Translations under genes and position numbers: made by a program
Shown here: positions 25,681 to 34,767 of the stretch, in pieces
Layout: each line of letters begins with the position of its first letter
Numbering within the stretch: position 1 is the stretch's first letter
Assembly (NCBI RefSeq): GCF_038007965.1
Contig: NZ_JBBOYD010000001.1
Location: 1,590,501 to 1,654,500 of the forward strand
From: Niallia sp. FSL W8-0635
GTDB taxonomy: Bacteria; Bacillota; Bacilli; Bacillales; Cytobacillaceae
DNA: 64,000 bases
Direction: 5' to 3'
The notes under the pieces: model-generated
What the model was told of the DNA's origin: nothing
Databases searched by the model: none
Seen by the model: only the letters and a program-made list of their open reading frames with translations

Positions 25681-27669
25681 TTAAAACTTATATTTTTTAA
25701 TTAACTGTATCAATTCATCTGTCATGGAAGCAAGTGTATTGGCAGATAAAGATATTTCTTCCATTGCGGCAAGTTGTTCTTCTGTTGAAGCTGCAACTTC
25801 TTCAGAAGAAGCAGCATTGTTTTTGGCTAGATCTGATATGATTACTGCTGTTTTTTCTGTGTTTTGTACAAAAGTTAATATATCATTTAGTGTCGAAGTC
25901 ACTTGCGACATTTGTGGTGAAATTAGATTCATATTATCATATATTTCCATGAATTTATTGATGGCTTCTTCTGAAATTTTAAGTCCTTTCTGTACATTTT
26001 TTTCTACAGTAGACATGGTATAGACTGTTTCTTTGGAATCCTGTTGGATCGCCTTAATGATTTCCGTAATTTGACTGGCAGAAACTTGAGATTGTTCCGC
26101 TAATTTTCTTACTTCATCTGCTACGACAGTAAAGCCCTTACCTGATTCTCCAGCTCTTGCTGCTTCAATTGCAGCGTTTAGGGCAAGTAAATTAGTCTGA
26201 TTAGAAATATCTGTGATAACCTCTACGATTGCGCCAATTTCTTTTGTCCGATCATTTAATGAAGCAATTACTTTATTTGAATCAGATACAGAATGATGAA
26301 TTTCACTCATTTGATAAACGGTTTGCTCGACAATTGCTTTTCCTACTTCTGCATTTTGAGTAGTAGTTTGTGTACGCTCTAATACCTCATTAGCATTTAG
26401 CAAAACTGTATTTGTACCATTTACTATTTGATTTAAGGATAGTATATTTGCTTCTACGCCTTCTGTTTGTTTTTCGGCACTAATAGCCACATGTTGGATT
26501 GCAGTTGCGACTTGCTCATTAGCTTCACTTGTTTGACCAGCACTAGCGTTTAATTCTTCAGCAGTTGTGGCAACCGTTAAAGAATGTTGCTCAAGAGTCC
26601 TTAAAAGTGTTTTTAAACTGGTTTGCATGGTAGTAAAAGACTGGGCAAGTTGTCCAATTTCATCATTGGACTGAATACGTATCTCTTCTGTGAGATCTCC
26701 ATCGCTTATTTTTTTTGCTTTATTCTGAATGTCTTTTAATCTATTAACAAGTGAACGAATAATTAAAATAATAATAGCCCCACCAAGAATAATAGAAATG
26801 GCCACAACTAAAAGACTTTTTTGTAAGATAGGTTGTGCGGCAGCATCTGTTTCAGCGTCCAGCATGGAACCAACAATCTTCCAACCTGTATTCTCGTTTG
26901 TTAAAAAGTAAAGTGTTCTATCTTCATCATTCCTTTTATAATGATGCTCTCCAGAATTTTGGTTATATAGATTAGGAAAATCTTTTTCAACCTTTGTACC
27001 AGTTTCGTTTACTGGGCTAACAAGAAAGGTTTGTTCTGCATCCAAAAGTATGATATAGCCTTCTTTACCAATTTCTACGTTTTTAGTAGTTTTTTCTAAT
27101 TCGGATAAATTAAGGTCAATTCCAATTATTCCGGCACCATCTATTGTTTTTTTTGTAATAGTTACTACCATTTCTCCAGAACTAGCATCTATATAAGGAC
27201 TTGTTACGATTGCTTTATCTTCTGAGTTGTTCATTGCTTGTGTAAACCAAGTTCTTTCTCTTGGATCATAATCCTCTGGAAGATCTAAAGCTGGAGATGT
27301 GTACATTTTTCCGTCCAGAGTTCCTAAATAAACGGCGTCAGCTTCTGGATGAAGTCCTTTATATTGTTCTAGCTTTGTCATAAGAGCAACAGGATTATCT
27401 TCTTGTTTTTCAAATAAGTCGCCTGTTATTATTTCTGCCAAATAATTGGCATCATAAAGCTTGGGAGAAATCGTATTGTCGATACTACTGTTTAATAATT
27501 TTACATTCTCTTTTGTGCTCTCCGATATTTTTTCGCTAAGTTCATGTTTAGCACTTTGCAGAGATAGGTACGCTACCGTTAAAGTAGGGACGATTAGAAT
27601 AAGGGTAAATGCAATGTAGAGTTTGGTGCTTAATTTTAAATTTTGATTGAATGATTTCAATTTTCTCAT
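25681..27669 (-). CDS. Methyl-accepting chemotaxis protein
   Basis: 662 residues. One transmembrane helix near the N-terminus (about 15-35), an extracellular dCache-type sensor domain of about 240 residues ([16 protein letters not shown] and similar PAS-like strands), a second helix (about 285-305), a HAMP domain, and the long cytoplasmic coiled coil with the conserved hairpin tip [36 protein letters not shown]. It senses a ligand outside the cell and signals to CheA/CheW at the pole. ATG 27669 with AAGGAG 9 bases upstream is preferred to TTG 27672. The ligand is unknown. dCache receptors often bind amino acids or organic acids. Confidence 0.93.
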   Translation of the reverse strand: MRKLKSFNQNLKLSTKLYIAFTLILIVPTLTVAYLSLQSAKHELSEKISESTKENVKLLNSSIDNTISPKLYDANYLAEIITGDLFEKQEDNPVALMTKLEQYKGLHPEADAVYLGTLDGKMYTSPALDLPEDYDPRERTWFTQAMNNSEDKAIVTSPYIDASSGEMVVTITKKTIDGAGIIGIDLNLSELEKTTKNVEIGKEGYIILLDAEQTFLVSPVNETGTKVEKDFPNLYNQNSGEHHYKRNDEDRTLYFLTNENTGWKIVGSMLDAETDAAAQPILQKSLLVVAISIILGGAIIILIIRSLVNRLKDIQNKAKKISDGDLTEEIRIQSNDEIGQLAQSFTTMQTSLKTLLRTLEQHSLTVATTAEELNASAGQTSEANEQVATAIQHVAISAEKQTEGVEANILSLNQIVNGTNTVLLNANEVLERTQTTTQNAEVGKAIVEQTVYQMSEIHHSVSDSNKVIASLNDRTKEIGAIVEVITDISNQTNLLALNAAIEAARAGESGKGFTVVADEVRKLAEQSQVSASQITEIIKAIQQDSKETVYTMSTVEKNVQKGLKISEEAINKFMEIYDNMNLISPQMSQVTSTLNDILTFVQNTEKTAVIISDLAKNNAASSEEVAASTEEQLAAMEEISLSANTLASMTDELIQLIKKYKF

Positions 27670-27885
27670 CAATCTTAGCTCCTTTCCATATATTTTGTGT
27701 CATCCATGAATTAATTGTTTGTTAGACATTGCTGTATAACTAAGGATGATAAGCCATTTTTAAATGTACTTTATAATCAAAAGTTAATTATTATTTCGAC
27801 AAGTATTGACAAATATGAAGGATTTTTATTAAATTTTTAAGTTTTTTTCGAATAATCTGAAAAAATTTACAAAAGTGTCACAAAT

Positions 27886-27912
27886 ATAAAAACAGCTGTG
27901 TTAACAGCTGTT
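27886..27912 (-). terminator. Terminator of the AraC-family gene
   Basis: AACAGCTGT / ACAGCTGTT stem (27891-27912); on the minus strand it is followed by TTTTTA. Confidence 0.65.
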
Positions 27913-27952
27913 CCGTTTGTCGATAAAATGATTTTTTAAAATTGATAAAGGT

Positions 27953-28861
27953 CTAAGCTTTTTGCATTTTATTTTTAAAGGCTTTAGGTGAACACTGATT
28001 TTCTCGTTTGAAAAGTTTATAAAACTGGGCCATATTCGTAATTCCGACTTCATAACTTATTTCTAAAATGCTTTTGTCTGTAGTTAAGAGTAATAATTCG
28101 GCTTTTTTTATTCGCTTTAGATTCATATAATCGACAAAAGACATACCCATTACTTTTTTAAAGTATTTGATAAAATAATGATAGCTAAAATTTAAAAGCT
28201 CACAGACATCCTCTACAAGTATTCGGTCTTCTAAATGACTATCAATATAATCTAAAACAGGCTTAAGTCTGGAAAGGTCTTGTTCTTCTGAATAATGGAG
28301 CATATTTTTTGTATCATTTCTAACGAATAAAAGAAGAAGCCTTTTGATTGAATAATTGATGGCAATTTCATAGCCTTTTTCTTTTGTTTGACTTTCTCTA
28401 TGTATCTCGTTAATTAAAAAATGTACCTCTTTTTTTATGTGCTGATTCTCTTTAAAGATATAATTTATCCTGTCTAATGGATGTGTTAATTCTGAAAAGC
28501 AATAGAAATAAGGAAGAATACTTTGATCAAAGTGCTTATGTAAATCTATTTGCAAGACGATATAACGCAATTTATCACCCTTAGCTTTACTTGTTCTATG
28601 AGGTTGTGACGCTCCCATAATAAGTACATCCCCTGCAGAAATCGTTTGATCCATTTCTTTCGTTTGTACCGCCAAACTACCATCAAGAATTGCAAGTAAC
28701 TCCACTTCTTTATGATAGTGCCAAGGATAATATTCAACAGAAGTCATTGCATTTTCCCTCTCATCATTTATCTCCCACACTTTTAGGGATAGAAGAGGAT
28801 TTTGGTAAATAACTTTTTCGTTAACAGGCTGATGATAGGTGTGCTTTGTCCTCATTTCCAC
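27953..28861 (-). CDS. AraC-family transcriptional regulator with cupin sensor domain
   Basis: About 302 residues. The N-terminal part is a cupin (YYPWHYHKEVELLAILDGSL ... ISAGDVLIMGASQPH) that would bind a sugar or related compound; the C-terminal 100 residues hold the paired AraC helix-turn-helix motifs (LVEDVCELLNFSYHYFIKYF, SILEISYEVGITNMAQFYKL). AGGAGG lies 4 bases before GTG 28867 and 10 before GTG 28861, so the latter is preferred. Divergent from the ThuA/oxidoreductase operon with a 180-bp shared promoter region, so it is the probable activator of that operon. Same architecture as YesN/RhaS-like regulators of glycan genes. Confidence 0.88.
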   Translation of the reverse strand: MEMRTKHTYHQPVNEKVIYQNPLLSLKVWEINDERENAMTSVEYYPWHYHKEVELLAILDGSLAVQTKEMDQTISAGDVLIMGASQPHRTSKAKGDKLRYIVLQIDLHKHFDQSILPYFYCFSELTHPLDRINYIFKENQHIKKEVHFLINEIHRESQTKEKGYEIAINYSIKRLLLLFVRNDTKNMLHYSEEQDLSRLKPVLDYIDSHLEDRILVEDVCELLNFSYHYFIKYFKKVMGMSFVDYMNLKRIKKAELLLLTTDKSILEISYEVGITNMAQFYKLFKRENQCSPKAFKNKMQKA

Positions 28862-29041
28862 TTCCACTTCTCCTCCTATTTGACGAGGTTCTAAAGATAC
28901 TGTTCGTCTCTCTATTGTAGCAAAAAGCTGATAATGAAATGACAGTATTGCATAAAAAAAAGACAGGATTAAGTATTTTTTTATGCGTTTTCATTTTTTA
29001 TAATGAAGCCATACATAGATGAGAAAAGGAGTTGCAAAACA
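28862..29041. promoter_or_regulatory. Divergent promoter region of the AraC regulator and the ThuA operon
   Basis: A TATAAT box at 28999-29004 is 38 bases upstream of the ThuA start, with only T-rich sequence in the -35 position. A weak -35 of this kind suits an activator-dependent promoter. Confidence 0.4.
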
Positions 29042-29758
29042 ATGATTACAATCTGGAATGAAAACCGTCATGAGAAGAAACATCCACTTGTTGCAGAGAT
29101 CTATCCAAATGGAATTCATGGTACGATTGCTGCTTTTTTGGAGAAGGAAGGCTTTGAAACGCATACGGCTACTTTAGATGAATCAGAGCATGGATTAACG
29201 GACGAAGTATTAAATAATACGGATGTATTAGTATGGTGGGGACATTTAGCACATGATGAGGTAAAGGATGAAATCGTACAAAAAGTGAAACAGCGTGTTT
29301 TAGATGGAATGGGTTTAATTGTTCTTCATTCTGGTCATTTTTCTAAAATTTTCAAATCGTTAATGGGTACTAGCTGTGACTTAAAGTGGAGAGAAGCGGA
29401 TGATCGGGAAAGACTTTGGGTGGTAGCACCTAATCATCCAATTGTGGAAGGAATTAGTGAATACATTGAATTAGAAAAAGAGGAAATGTACGGGGAACAT
29501 TTTGATATACCTGTACCAGATGAACTTATTTTCACTAGCTGGTTTGAAGGAGGAGAGGTTTTCCGAAGCGGCTGTACGTATGCAAGAGGAAACGGAAAGG
29601 TATTTTATTTTAGACCAGGACATGAGACGTATCCGACATATCATCATAAAGATATCCAACAAGTAATTAGCAATGCAGTAAAATGGGCAACACCTGTTAA
29701 ACGGAAGAGACCAGTGTATGGGAATGCTAAGCCTATCGAAACAATTACAGTTAAATAA
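29042..29758 (+). CDS. ThuA-like protein (trehalose utilisation family)
   Basis: 238 residues of the ThuA family, a class I glutamine amidotransferase-like fold. Features: [41 protein letters not shown] and the C-terminal [19 protein letters not shown], rich in histidines that may bind a metal. In rhizobia thuA is needed for trehalose or maltitol use with thuB; biochemical activity is not settled. ATG 29042 has AAAGGAG 10 bases upstream; the longer frame from 29003 lacks a site. First gene of a four-gene operon: only 13 bp to the first oxidoreductase. Confidence 0.88.
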   Translation: MITIWNENRHEKKHPLVAEIYPNGIHGTIAAFLEKEGFETHTATLDESEHGLTDEVLNNTDVLVWWGHLAHDEVKDEIVQKVKQRVLDGMGLIVLHSGHFSKIFKSLMGTSCDLKWREADDRERLWVVAPNHPIVEGISEYIELEKEEMYGEHFDIPVPDELIFTSWFEGGEVFRSGCTYARGNGKVFYFRPGHETYPTYHHKDIQQVISNAVKWATPVKRKRPVYGNAKPIETITVK

Positions 29759-29771
29759 GGAGGAAGAGAAA

Positions 29772-30797
29772 ATGGCTAAATTAAAAGTAGGTGTAATTGG
29801 ATGTGGAAGTATTGCGCAGCATCGTCATATTCCGGAGTATCTATGGAATAAGCAAGTGGAATTAGTTGCTGTATGTGACATCAACGAAGAAAGAGCAGCA
29901 GAAGTGGCGGAAAAACATCAGGTTCAAGCATTTACAGATTATAAAGAATTATTAAAAATGACAGAAATAGATGCAGTAAGTGTATGTACGCCTAATTATC
30001 TTCATGCTCCTATTTCAATAGATGCCTTGAAAGCTGGAAAACATGTGCTTTGTGAAAAGCCAATGGCGACCTCAGAAGAAGAAGCGAACCAAATGATAGA
30101 AGCTGCTAAACAGAGTGGTAAAAAATTAATGATTGGACATAACCAACGCTTTGTTGCCTCCCATCAAAAGGCACATCAGTTAATTAAAAGTGGGGAAGTT
30201 GGTAAAATATACAGCTTCCGTACTACATTTGGTCATGGTGGTCCAGAAGGCTGGAGTGTAGATGGCAAGGACAGCTGGTTCTTTAAAAAGGAAGAAGCTT
30301 TTATTGGAGCTATGGGAGATTTAGGAGTACATAAAGCTGATTTATTACGATATGTATTAGGAGAAGAATTTTCTGAGGTAGGAGCATTTGTAGAAACGAA
30401 TGCCAAAGAATTCTCAAGCGTGGATGACAATGCTGTTTGTATATTACGAACAGAGAGCGGTATTATCGGAACACTTACAGCGAGCTGGGCTTATAGAGGG
30501 AGAGAAGATAATTCTACTGTTATCTATGCAGAGAAAGCAGTTATTCGCTTAGAGGATGATCCAAACTATTCGTTAATTATTCAATATACAAATGGAGAAA
30601 AAGTAAATTATGAGTTAGGTAGAATTCAGTCAAATGCTGATGGTGGTCAGAATAAGACAGGTGTTATTGATCATTTTGTAGAAAGTATTATAGAGGATAA
30701 AGACCCTCTTATATGTGGAGAAGAAGGCAAAAAATCCTTAGCTATTATTCTTGCAGCTTTAAAGTCACAAGAAACGAAGACAATTACAAAAATATAA
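29772..30797 (+). CDS. Gfo/Idh/MocA-family oxidoreductase (first)
   Basis: 341 residues. N-terminal Rossmann fold (VGVIGCGSIAQHRHIPEY), the catalytic EKP motif (VLCEKPMATSEEEA), GHNQRFV, and an alpha/beta C-terminal domain with GAMGDLGVHKADLLRY, in which the conserved DxxxH aligns with the family's active site. These enzymes use tightly bound NAD(P) to oxidise or reduce ring hydroxyls of sugars, inositols and glycosides. ATG 29772 follows AAGGAGG. Second gene in the operon; it corresponds in position to rhizobial thuB. A second family member lies two genes on, suggesting an oxidation and a later reduction step. Confidence 0.9.
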   Translation: MAKLKVGVIGCGSIAQHRHIPEYLWNKQVELVAVCDINEERAAEVAEKHQVQAFTDYKELLKMTEIDAVSVCTPNYLHAPISIDALKAGKHVLCEKPMATSEEEANQMIEAAKQSGKKLMIGHNQRFVASHQKAHQLIKSGEVGKIYSFRTTFGHGGPEGWSVDGKDSWFFKKEEAFIGAMGDLGVHKADLLRYVLGEEFSEVGAFVETNAKEFSSVDDNAVCILRTESGIIGTLTASWAYRGREDNSTVIYAEKAVIRLEDDPNYSLIIQYTNGEKVNYELGRIQSNADGGQNKTGVIDHFVESIIEDKDPLICGEEGKKSLAIILAALKSQETKTITKI

Positions 30798-30852
30798 GGA
30801 ACTATAATCAAACTGTACTTATCCATATGGAATGATTGAAAGGGGAATTCTT

Positions 30853-31821
30853 ATGAAATTAGGTGTGTTTACTGTTTTATTTGCAGATAAATCATTTGAA
30901 GAAATGCTTGATGCAGTGAAGGAAGCTGGAATTCAAGCGGTAGAAATAGGTACAGGTGGTTATCCAGGAAACAATCATTGCAATCTAGAGGAATTATTGG
31001 AATCGGAAGAAAAGCGAAAAGAATATTTAGAAAAGGTCGCAGCACGTGATTTAATCATTAGTGCCTTCAGCTGTCATGGAAATCCTATTTCACCAGAAGA
31101 AACATTTGCAAAGGAATCCCATGAAACGCTGATTAAAACAATTAAACTAGCATCTTTGATGAATGTTCCTGTCGTAAATTGCTTTTCAGGAACTGCTGGA
31201 GATCATGATGGAGCGAAATATCCAAACTGGCCTGTTACACCGTGGCCAAATGAATATAGTGATGTGAAAAAATGGCAATGGGAAGAAAAATTGATTCCTT
31301 ATTGGAAAGAAGTAGGGAAAATTGCAAAAGAGCATGGTGTGAAAATTGGCTTAGAGCTTCATGGCGGTTTTCTTGTGCATACACCATATACGCTACTGAA
31401 ATTACGTGAGGAAACCTGTGATGCTATTGGAGCAAATTTGGATCCAAGCCATTTATGGTGGCAAGGGATAGACCCAGTTGCAGCGATAAAAATTTTATCT
31501 AAGGAAAATGCCATCCATCATTTTCATGCAAAAGATACGTATATTGATCAGGAAAATGTCAATATGTATGGTTTAACAGATATGCAGCCATATGGGGAAG
31601 TTCGTACAAGAGCATGGACATTTCGCTCAGTAGGATGTGGACATAGTGTAAGTGAATGGTCTGATATGATGAGTGCTTTAAGAACTTATGGATATGATTA
31701 TGTTGTTAGCATTGAGCATGAGGATCCAATTATGTCAATAAAAGAGGGACTAACAAGGGCAGTAACCAATCTGAAATCGGTCCTAATTGAAGAATCACCT
31801 TCTCAAATATGGTGGGTGTAA
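30853..31821 (+). CDS. Sugar phosphate isomerase/epimerase family TIM-barrel protein
   Basis: 322 residues of the xylose isomerase-like / AP endonuclease 2 fold. Metal ligands are apparent in KIGLELHGGF (Glu), NLDPSHLWWQG (Asp and His), HHFHAKDTY (His) and SIEHEDPI (Glu). Members are epimerases, IolE-type dehydratases, 3-dehydroshikimate dehydratases or C-glycoside-cleaving enzymes, so the reaction is open; lying between two Gfo/Idh/MocA genes, it most likely acts on a keto-sugar or keto-inositol. ATG 30853 has AAAGGGG 7 bases upstream. Third gene of the operon (55-bp gap). Confidence 0.88.
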   Translation: MKLGVFTVLFADKSFEEMLDAVKEAGIQAVEIGTGGYPGNNHCNLEELLESEEKRKEYLEKVAARDLIISAFSCHGNPISPEETFAKESHETLIKTIKLASLMNVPVVNCFSGTAGDHDGAKYPNWPVTPWPNEYSDVKKWQWEEKLIPYWKEVGKIAKEHGVKIGLELHGGFLVHTPYTLLKLREETCDAIGANLDPSHLWWQGIDPVAAIKILSKENAIHHFHAKDTYIDQENVNMYGLTDMQPYGEVRTRAWTFRSVGCGHSVSEWSDMMSALRTYGYDYVVSIEHEDPIMSIKEGLTRAVTNLKSVLIEESPSQIWWV

Positions 31822-31873
31822 GTAGTCGCAATCTAAATAAAATGGTATTTAACAATAGAAACGAGGGAGACTT

Positions 31874-32923
31874 ATGTCCAAGTTAAAGGTAGCTATTATT
31901 GGCTGTGGCAATATTTTTCCTATGCATGCACAGTCGATTGTATCAAGAGAAGATGCAGAGCTAGTAGCAGTTTGTGATGTAAAACAAGAACGAGCGGAAG
32001 AAAAAGCAAAAATCTATCAATGTGCAAGCTATACCGACTATAAAGAAATGTTTGAAATAGAAAACATAGATGTGTTGCATATCTGTTTACCACATCATCT
32101 GCATGCACCGGTAACAATAGAAGCAGCAAAAAGGAAGATTCATATTTTAACAGAGAAACCGATGTCTATTCACTATGACGATGCGAAGGCAATGGTTGAG
32201 GCAGCAAAGGAAAATAAGGTTACCCTTGGTGTCATTTTCCAAAATCGCTATAATCCTGGGTCACAGCTCATTAAGAGAATGCTAGATAATGGAGACCTTG
32301 GTACGATAAAATCAGGTAAGCTATCTGTTACATGGGATCGATCTGATGAATATTATCAAAAAAGCGATTGGAAAGGTACATGGGAAAAAGAGGGCGGCGG
32401 CGTCATAATCGATCAAGCGATTCATACGATGGATTTAATGAGATGGTTTATTAACGAGGAAATTAAGTACGTCGATGCATCAATAAGTAATCGAGCACAT
32501 GAAATAATAGAGGTGGAAGATGCTGCTGAAGGAGTTATTGCCTATAAAAATGGCATCGTGACGGCTTTTCATGCTATTAATTATTATACGTATGATGCAC
32601 CGGTTGAAATTGAATTACATTGTGAAAAGGGAATTGCCAAAATGGTAGCTGATCGTGCAACTGTACGTTTATTGGATGGAAGAGAATTTATTGCAGATAA
32701 CAATCCACAGGAAACCTTTCATTATGAAAATGGAGTAAAAGGATACTGGGGTGTAAGTCATGTGAAGCAAATAAATAATTTTTATGATTCATTGACTACG
32801 GGAATCCCTTTAGATATTACAGGGGAAGAAGCGTTAAAAACACAAGAAATGATTTGTGCAGTTTATGAATCAGGGAAGAAAAAAGAACGTGTGTATTTTA
32901 AATCGAAAGTAGAAACTTTGTAA
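31874..32923 (+). CDS. Gfo/Idh/MocA-family oxidoreductase (second)
   Basis: 349 residues. Rossmann motif VAIIGCGNIFPMHAQS, catalytic lysine in ILTEKPMSIHYDDA, FQNRYNPG, and the C-terminal GGGVIIDQAIHTMDLMRW with the conserved D/H pair. It is clearly related to, but divergent from, the enzyme two genes upstream, so the two probably act on different intermediates. ATG 31874 is preceded by GAGGGAG. Last gene of the operon; a terminator follows at 32954. No transporter gene is included, so uptake must depend on genes outside the window. Confidence 0.9.
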   Translation: MSKLKVAIIGCGNIFPMHAQSIVSREDAELVAVCDVKQERAEEKAKIYQCASYTDYKEMFEIENIDVLHICLPHHLHAPVTIEAAKRKIHILTEKPMSIHYDDAKAMVEAAKENKVTLGVIFQNRYNPGSQLIKRMLDNGDLGTIKSGKLSVTWDRSDEYYQKSDWKGTWEKEGGGVIIDQAIHTMDLMRWFINEEIKYVDASISNRAHEIIEVEDAAEGVIAYKNGIVTAFHAINYYTYDAPVEIELHCEKGIAKMVADRATVRLLDGREFIADNNPQETFHYENGVKGYWGVSHVKQINNFYDSLTTGIPLDITGEEALKTQEMICAVYESGKKKERVYFKSKVETL

Positions 32924-32953
32924 AAAAGTCATTTAGATCTTTTTAAAAGAAAG

Positions 32954-32995
32954 AAGCTATATTTTCCATGAATGACGGAGGGTATAGCTTTTTCT
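32954..32995 (+). terminator. Terminator of the ThuA/oxidoreductase operon
   Basis: AAGCTATA (32954-32961) and TATAGCTT (32983-32990), then T-rich sequence. Confidence 0.55.
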
Positions 32996-33068
32996 ATTTG
33001 TAAATTTTTTGAATAATTCATTTAATCCCATTAAACTATATGTACGGATAAAAAATTTTAAAAAACAC

Positions 33069-33162
33069 TTTACAAATCGTAATCGTTACGGTTAATATAA
33101 TATAGTCGATGGAAAACTTGCCCCTTATTCTTTTAATAATTAAATCGTAATTGTTTCGATTT
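33069..33162 (+). promoter_or_regulatory. Zur-box pair and promoter of the zinc-starvation genes
   Basis: Two 21-bp sites follow the Bacillus Zur consensus (AAATCGTAAT-n-ATTACGATTT). Site 1 at 33074-33094 begins AAATCGTAAT and ends GTTACGGTTA; site 2 at 33142-33162 begins AAATCGTAAT and ends GTTTCGATTT. Site 1 lies within the spacer of a possible promoter, TTTACA (33069-33074) and TAATAT (33093-33098), as expected for a repressor that blocks RNA polymerase when zinc is plentiful. Confidence 0.8.
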
Positions 33163-33451
33163 GTTTGATTGGGAGAATAGTAGGTAAGAAAATATTTGGA
33201 TTTATACGAAGTATCTATTTACTGGTAAAATACGTCTCTGTTAATTAAAATTGATGATTTAAGAGAATCTGTAAATGATGAAATACATAGAGACGCACAG
33301 CTTTTAGCAAGGAGGTTTTGCAAGATAAGAGGGAATTAATAAAAAAGCTATATCTCAGTTTGGAAACATGGATTGGGAATCTATTGGAGGATTTTTATTC
33401 CTGGATTGCGCTGAGATAGTACCGGTATGAACATAGAAAGGTTTGGTAATT
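33163..33451. other. Long leader region between the Zur sites and the L33 gene
   Basis: About 290 bp. A plus-strand frame without a start codon reads IDDLRESVNDEIHRDAQLL (from 33253) and then stops, which could be a gene remnant. TATCTCAG (near 33350) and CTGAGATA (near 33412) can pair around a 55-base loop. No full gene is visible. Confidence 0.3.
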
Positions 33452-33601
33452 ATGAGAGTAAATATAACACTTGTTTGCACAGAGACAGGGGATCGTAACT
33501 ATATAACTACGAAGAATAAGCGGAATAACCCAGATCGATTAGAATTAATGAAATATAGTCCACGTTTAAAAAGAAAAACATTGCATAAAGAGAGTAAATA
33601 A
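33452..33601 (+). CDS. rpmG: Ribosomal protein bL33, zinc-independent paralog
   Basis: 49 residues. It has the bL33 signature ([39 protein letters not shown]). Zinc-binding L33 has two CxxC pairs; here only one cysteine (C9) remains, the second of the pair is Thr12, and KYSPRL has none. Such C-minus paralogs replace the zinc form during zinc starvation so that zinc can be recycled from ribosomes, and are Zur-regulated in several bacteria. Two Zur-like sites upstream and a zinc-binding lipoprotein 18 bp downstream fit this well. The ribosome site is weak (AAAGG, 10 bases upstream). Confidence 0.88.
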   Translation: MRVNITLVCTETGDRNYITTKNKRNNPDRLELMKYSPRLKRKTLHKESK

Positions 33602-33619
33602 AAAGGCAGGGTGAAAAAA

Positions 33620-34627
33620 ATGGGGAAAAAATTTAAATTAGTTAGTATGATGTTACTTGCAGTATTGATAATAGCTGCTTGTGGAAAAGGCGAAAATGAT
33701 GCGTCAGGTGGGGCAAGCAAAGAAAAGCTGCAGATCATGACAACATTTTATCCTATGTATGAATTTACAAAAAACATTGCTGGTGATAAGGCAGATGTAA
33801 AATTACTTATTCCTTCTAATCAGGAGCCACATGGTTGGGAGCCAACACCAAAAGATATAGCGAATGTACAATCATCAGATCTATTTGTTTTTAATAGTGT
33901 TTATATGGAAACCTTTGTAGATACTATTAAATCTGCTGTTGATAATAAAGAAACAGTGTTTGTTGAAGCAAGTAAAGGAATTACATTAAAAGAGGGAATT
34001 ACAGATGAACATGATCACGAGAGCGAAGAAGCAGGCCATGATCATGAGGGTGAAGAAGCAGATCATGATCACGAAAGTGAAGAAGCGGAACACGAGCATA
34101 GCCATGAGAAAGATCCACATGTGTGGTTAAGCCCAGCATTAGCGATTAAAGAAGTAGAAACAATTACAGCTAGCTTAATCGAAGCAGATCCAGATAATAA
34201 GGAAACATATCAACAAAATAGTGAAGCATATATTGCTAAATTATCAGCACTTGATCAACAATATAAAGACTCTTTAAGTAAAGTAGAGAAAAAAGAGATG
34301 ATTACACAGCATGCTGCATTTGGATACTTAGCTAGTGAATATGGACTTACACAAGTGCCGATTGCTGGATTATCACCAGAACAAGAACCAAACGCACAAC
34401 GTTTAGCTGAATTAAAAGATTTTGCAAAAGAGCATGATATTAGTGTTATTTATTTTGAAGAAACTGCATCTAAAAAGGTTGCCGATACACTGGCAACTGA
34501 AATCGGAGCAAAAACAGAAGTACTTAGCACTTTAGAAGTGTTAAGCAAAGAAGATGAAGATAATGGATTGGATTATATAAAGGTAATGGAAAGAAATTTA
34601 GAAAAAATCGTGCAAGCTCAACAATAA
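33620..34627 (+). CDS. znuA: Zinc ABC transporter substrate-binding lipoprotein (ZnuA/AdcA)
   Basis: 335 residues. A lipoprotein signal peptide ends in the lipobox IIAAC (Cys about residue 21). The cluster A-I (ZnuA-like) fold is shown by IMTTFYPMYEFTKNIAGD, the histidine of EPHGWEPTP, DPHVWLSP, TQHAAFGYLA and the final glutamate/aspartate region. Between them lies a zinc-capturing loop rich in His and Asp/Glu (three HDHE-type repeats, about residues 132-160), distinguishing zinc from manganese binders. ATG 33620 is chosen over GTG 33611 because AGGG lies 8 bases upstream. The permease and ATPase genes (znuB, znuC) are not adjacent. Controlled with rpmG by the Zur sites at 33074 and 33142. 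Confidence 0.92.
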   Translation: MGKKFKLVSMMLLAVLIIAACGKGENDASGGASKEKLQIMTTFYPMYEFTKNIAGDKADVKLLIPSNQEPHGWEPTPKDIANVQSSDLFVFNSVYMETFVDTIKSAVDNKETVFVEASKGITLKEGITDEHDHESEEAGHDHEGEEADHDHESEEAEHEHSHEKDPHVWLSPALAIKEVETITASLIEADPDNKETYQQNSEAYIAKLSALDQQYKDSLSKVEKKEMITQHAAFGYLASEYGLTQVPIAGLSPEQEPNAQRLAELKDFAKEHDISVIYFEETASKKVADTLATEIGAKTEVLSTLEVLSKEDEDNGLDYIKVMERNLEKIVQAQQ

Positions 34628-34642
34628 TAAAATAGTTAATGT

Positions 34643-34688
34643 AAGCCTCCATTGGCGTTTATTCTCTTTCCAATGGAGGCTTCTTATT
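34643..34688 (+). terminator. Terminator of the rpmG-znuA operon
   Basis: AAGCCTCCATTGG and CCAATGGAGGCTT form a perfect 13-bp stem (34643-34682), but the T tract after it is short. Confidence 0.7.
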
Positions 34689-34740
34689 TAGGTGAACTTT
34701 ACCTGTTGCTTTGCTGGAGTTGAAAGTGTTATTGTATTAT

Positions 34741-34754
34741 TGAAAGCGTTTTGA
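34741..34754 (+). promoter_or_regulatory. cre-like site before the GDSL esterase gene
   Basis: TGAAAGCGTTTTGA departs from the CcpA cre consensus at one position and lies 13 bases before the start codon, directly next to the ribosome site. Binding there would block translation-competent transcripts or elongation. It is closely similar to the site at 9186-9199 before galM. Confidence 0.5.
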
Positions 34755-34767
34755 TGGGGGGATAAGA

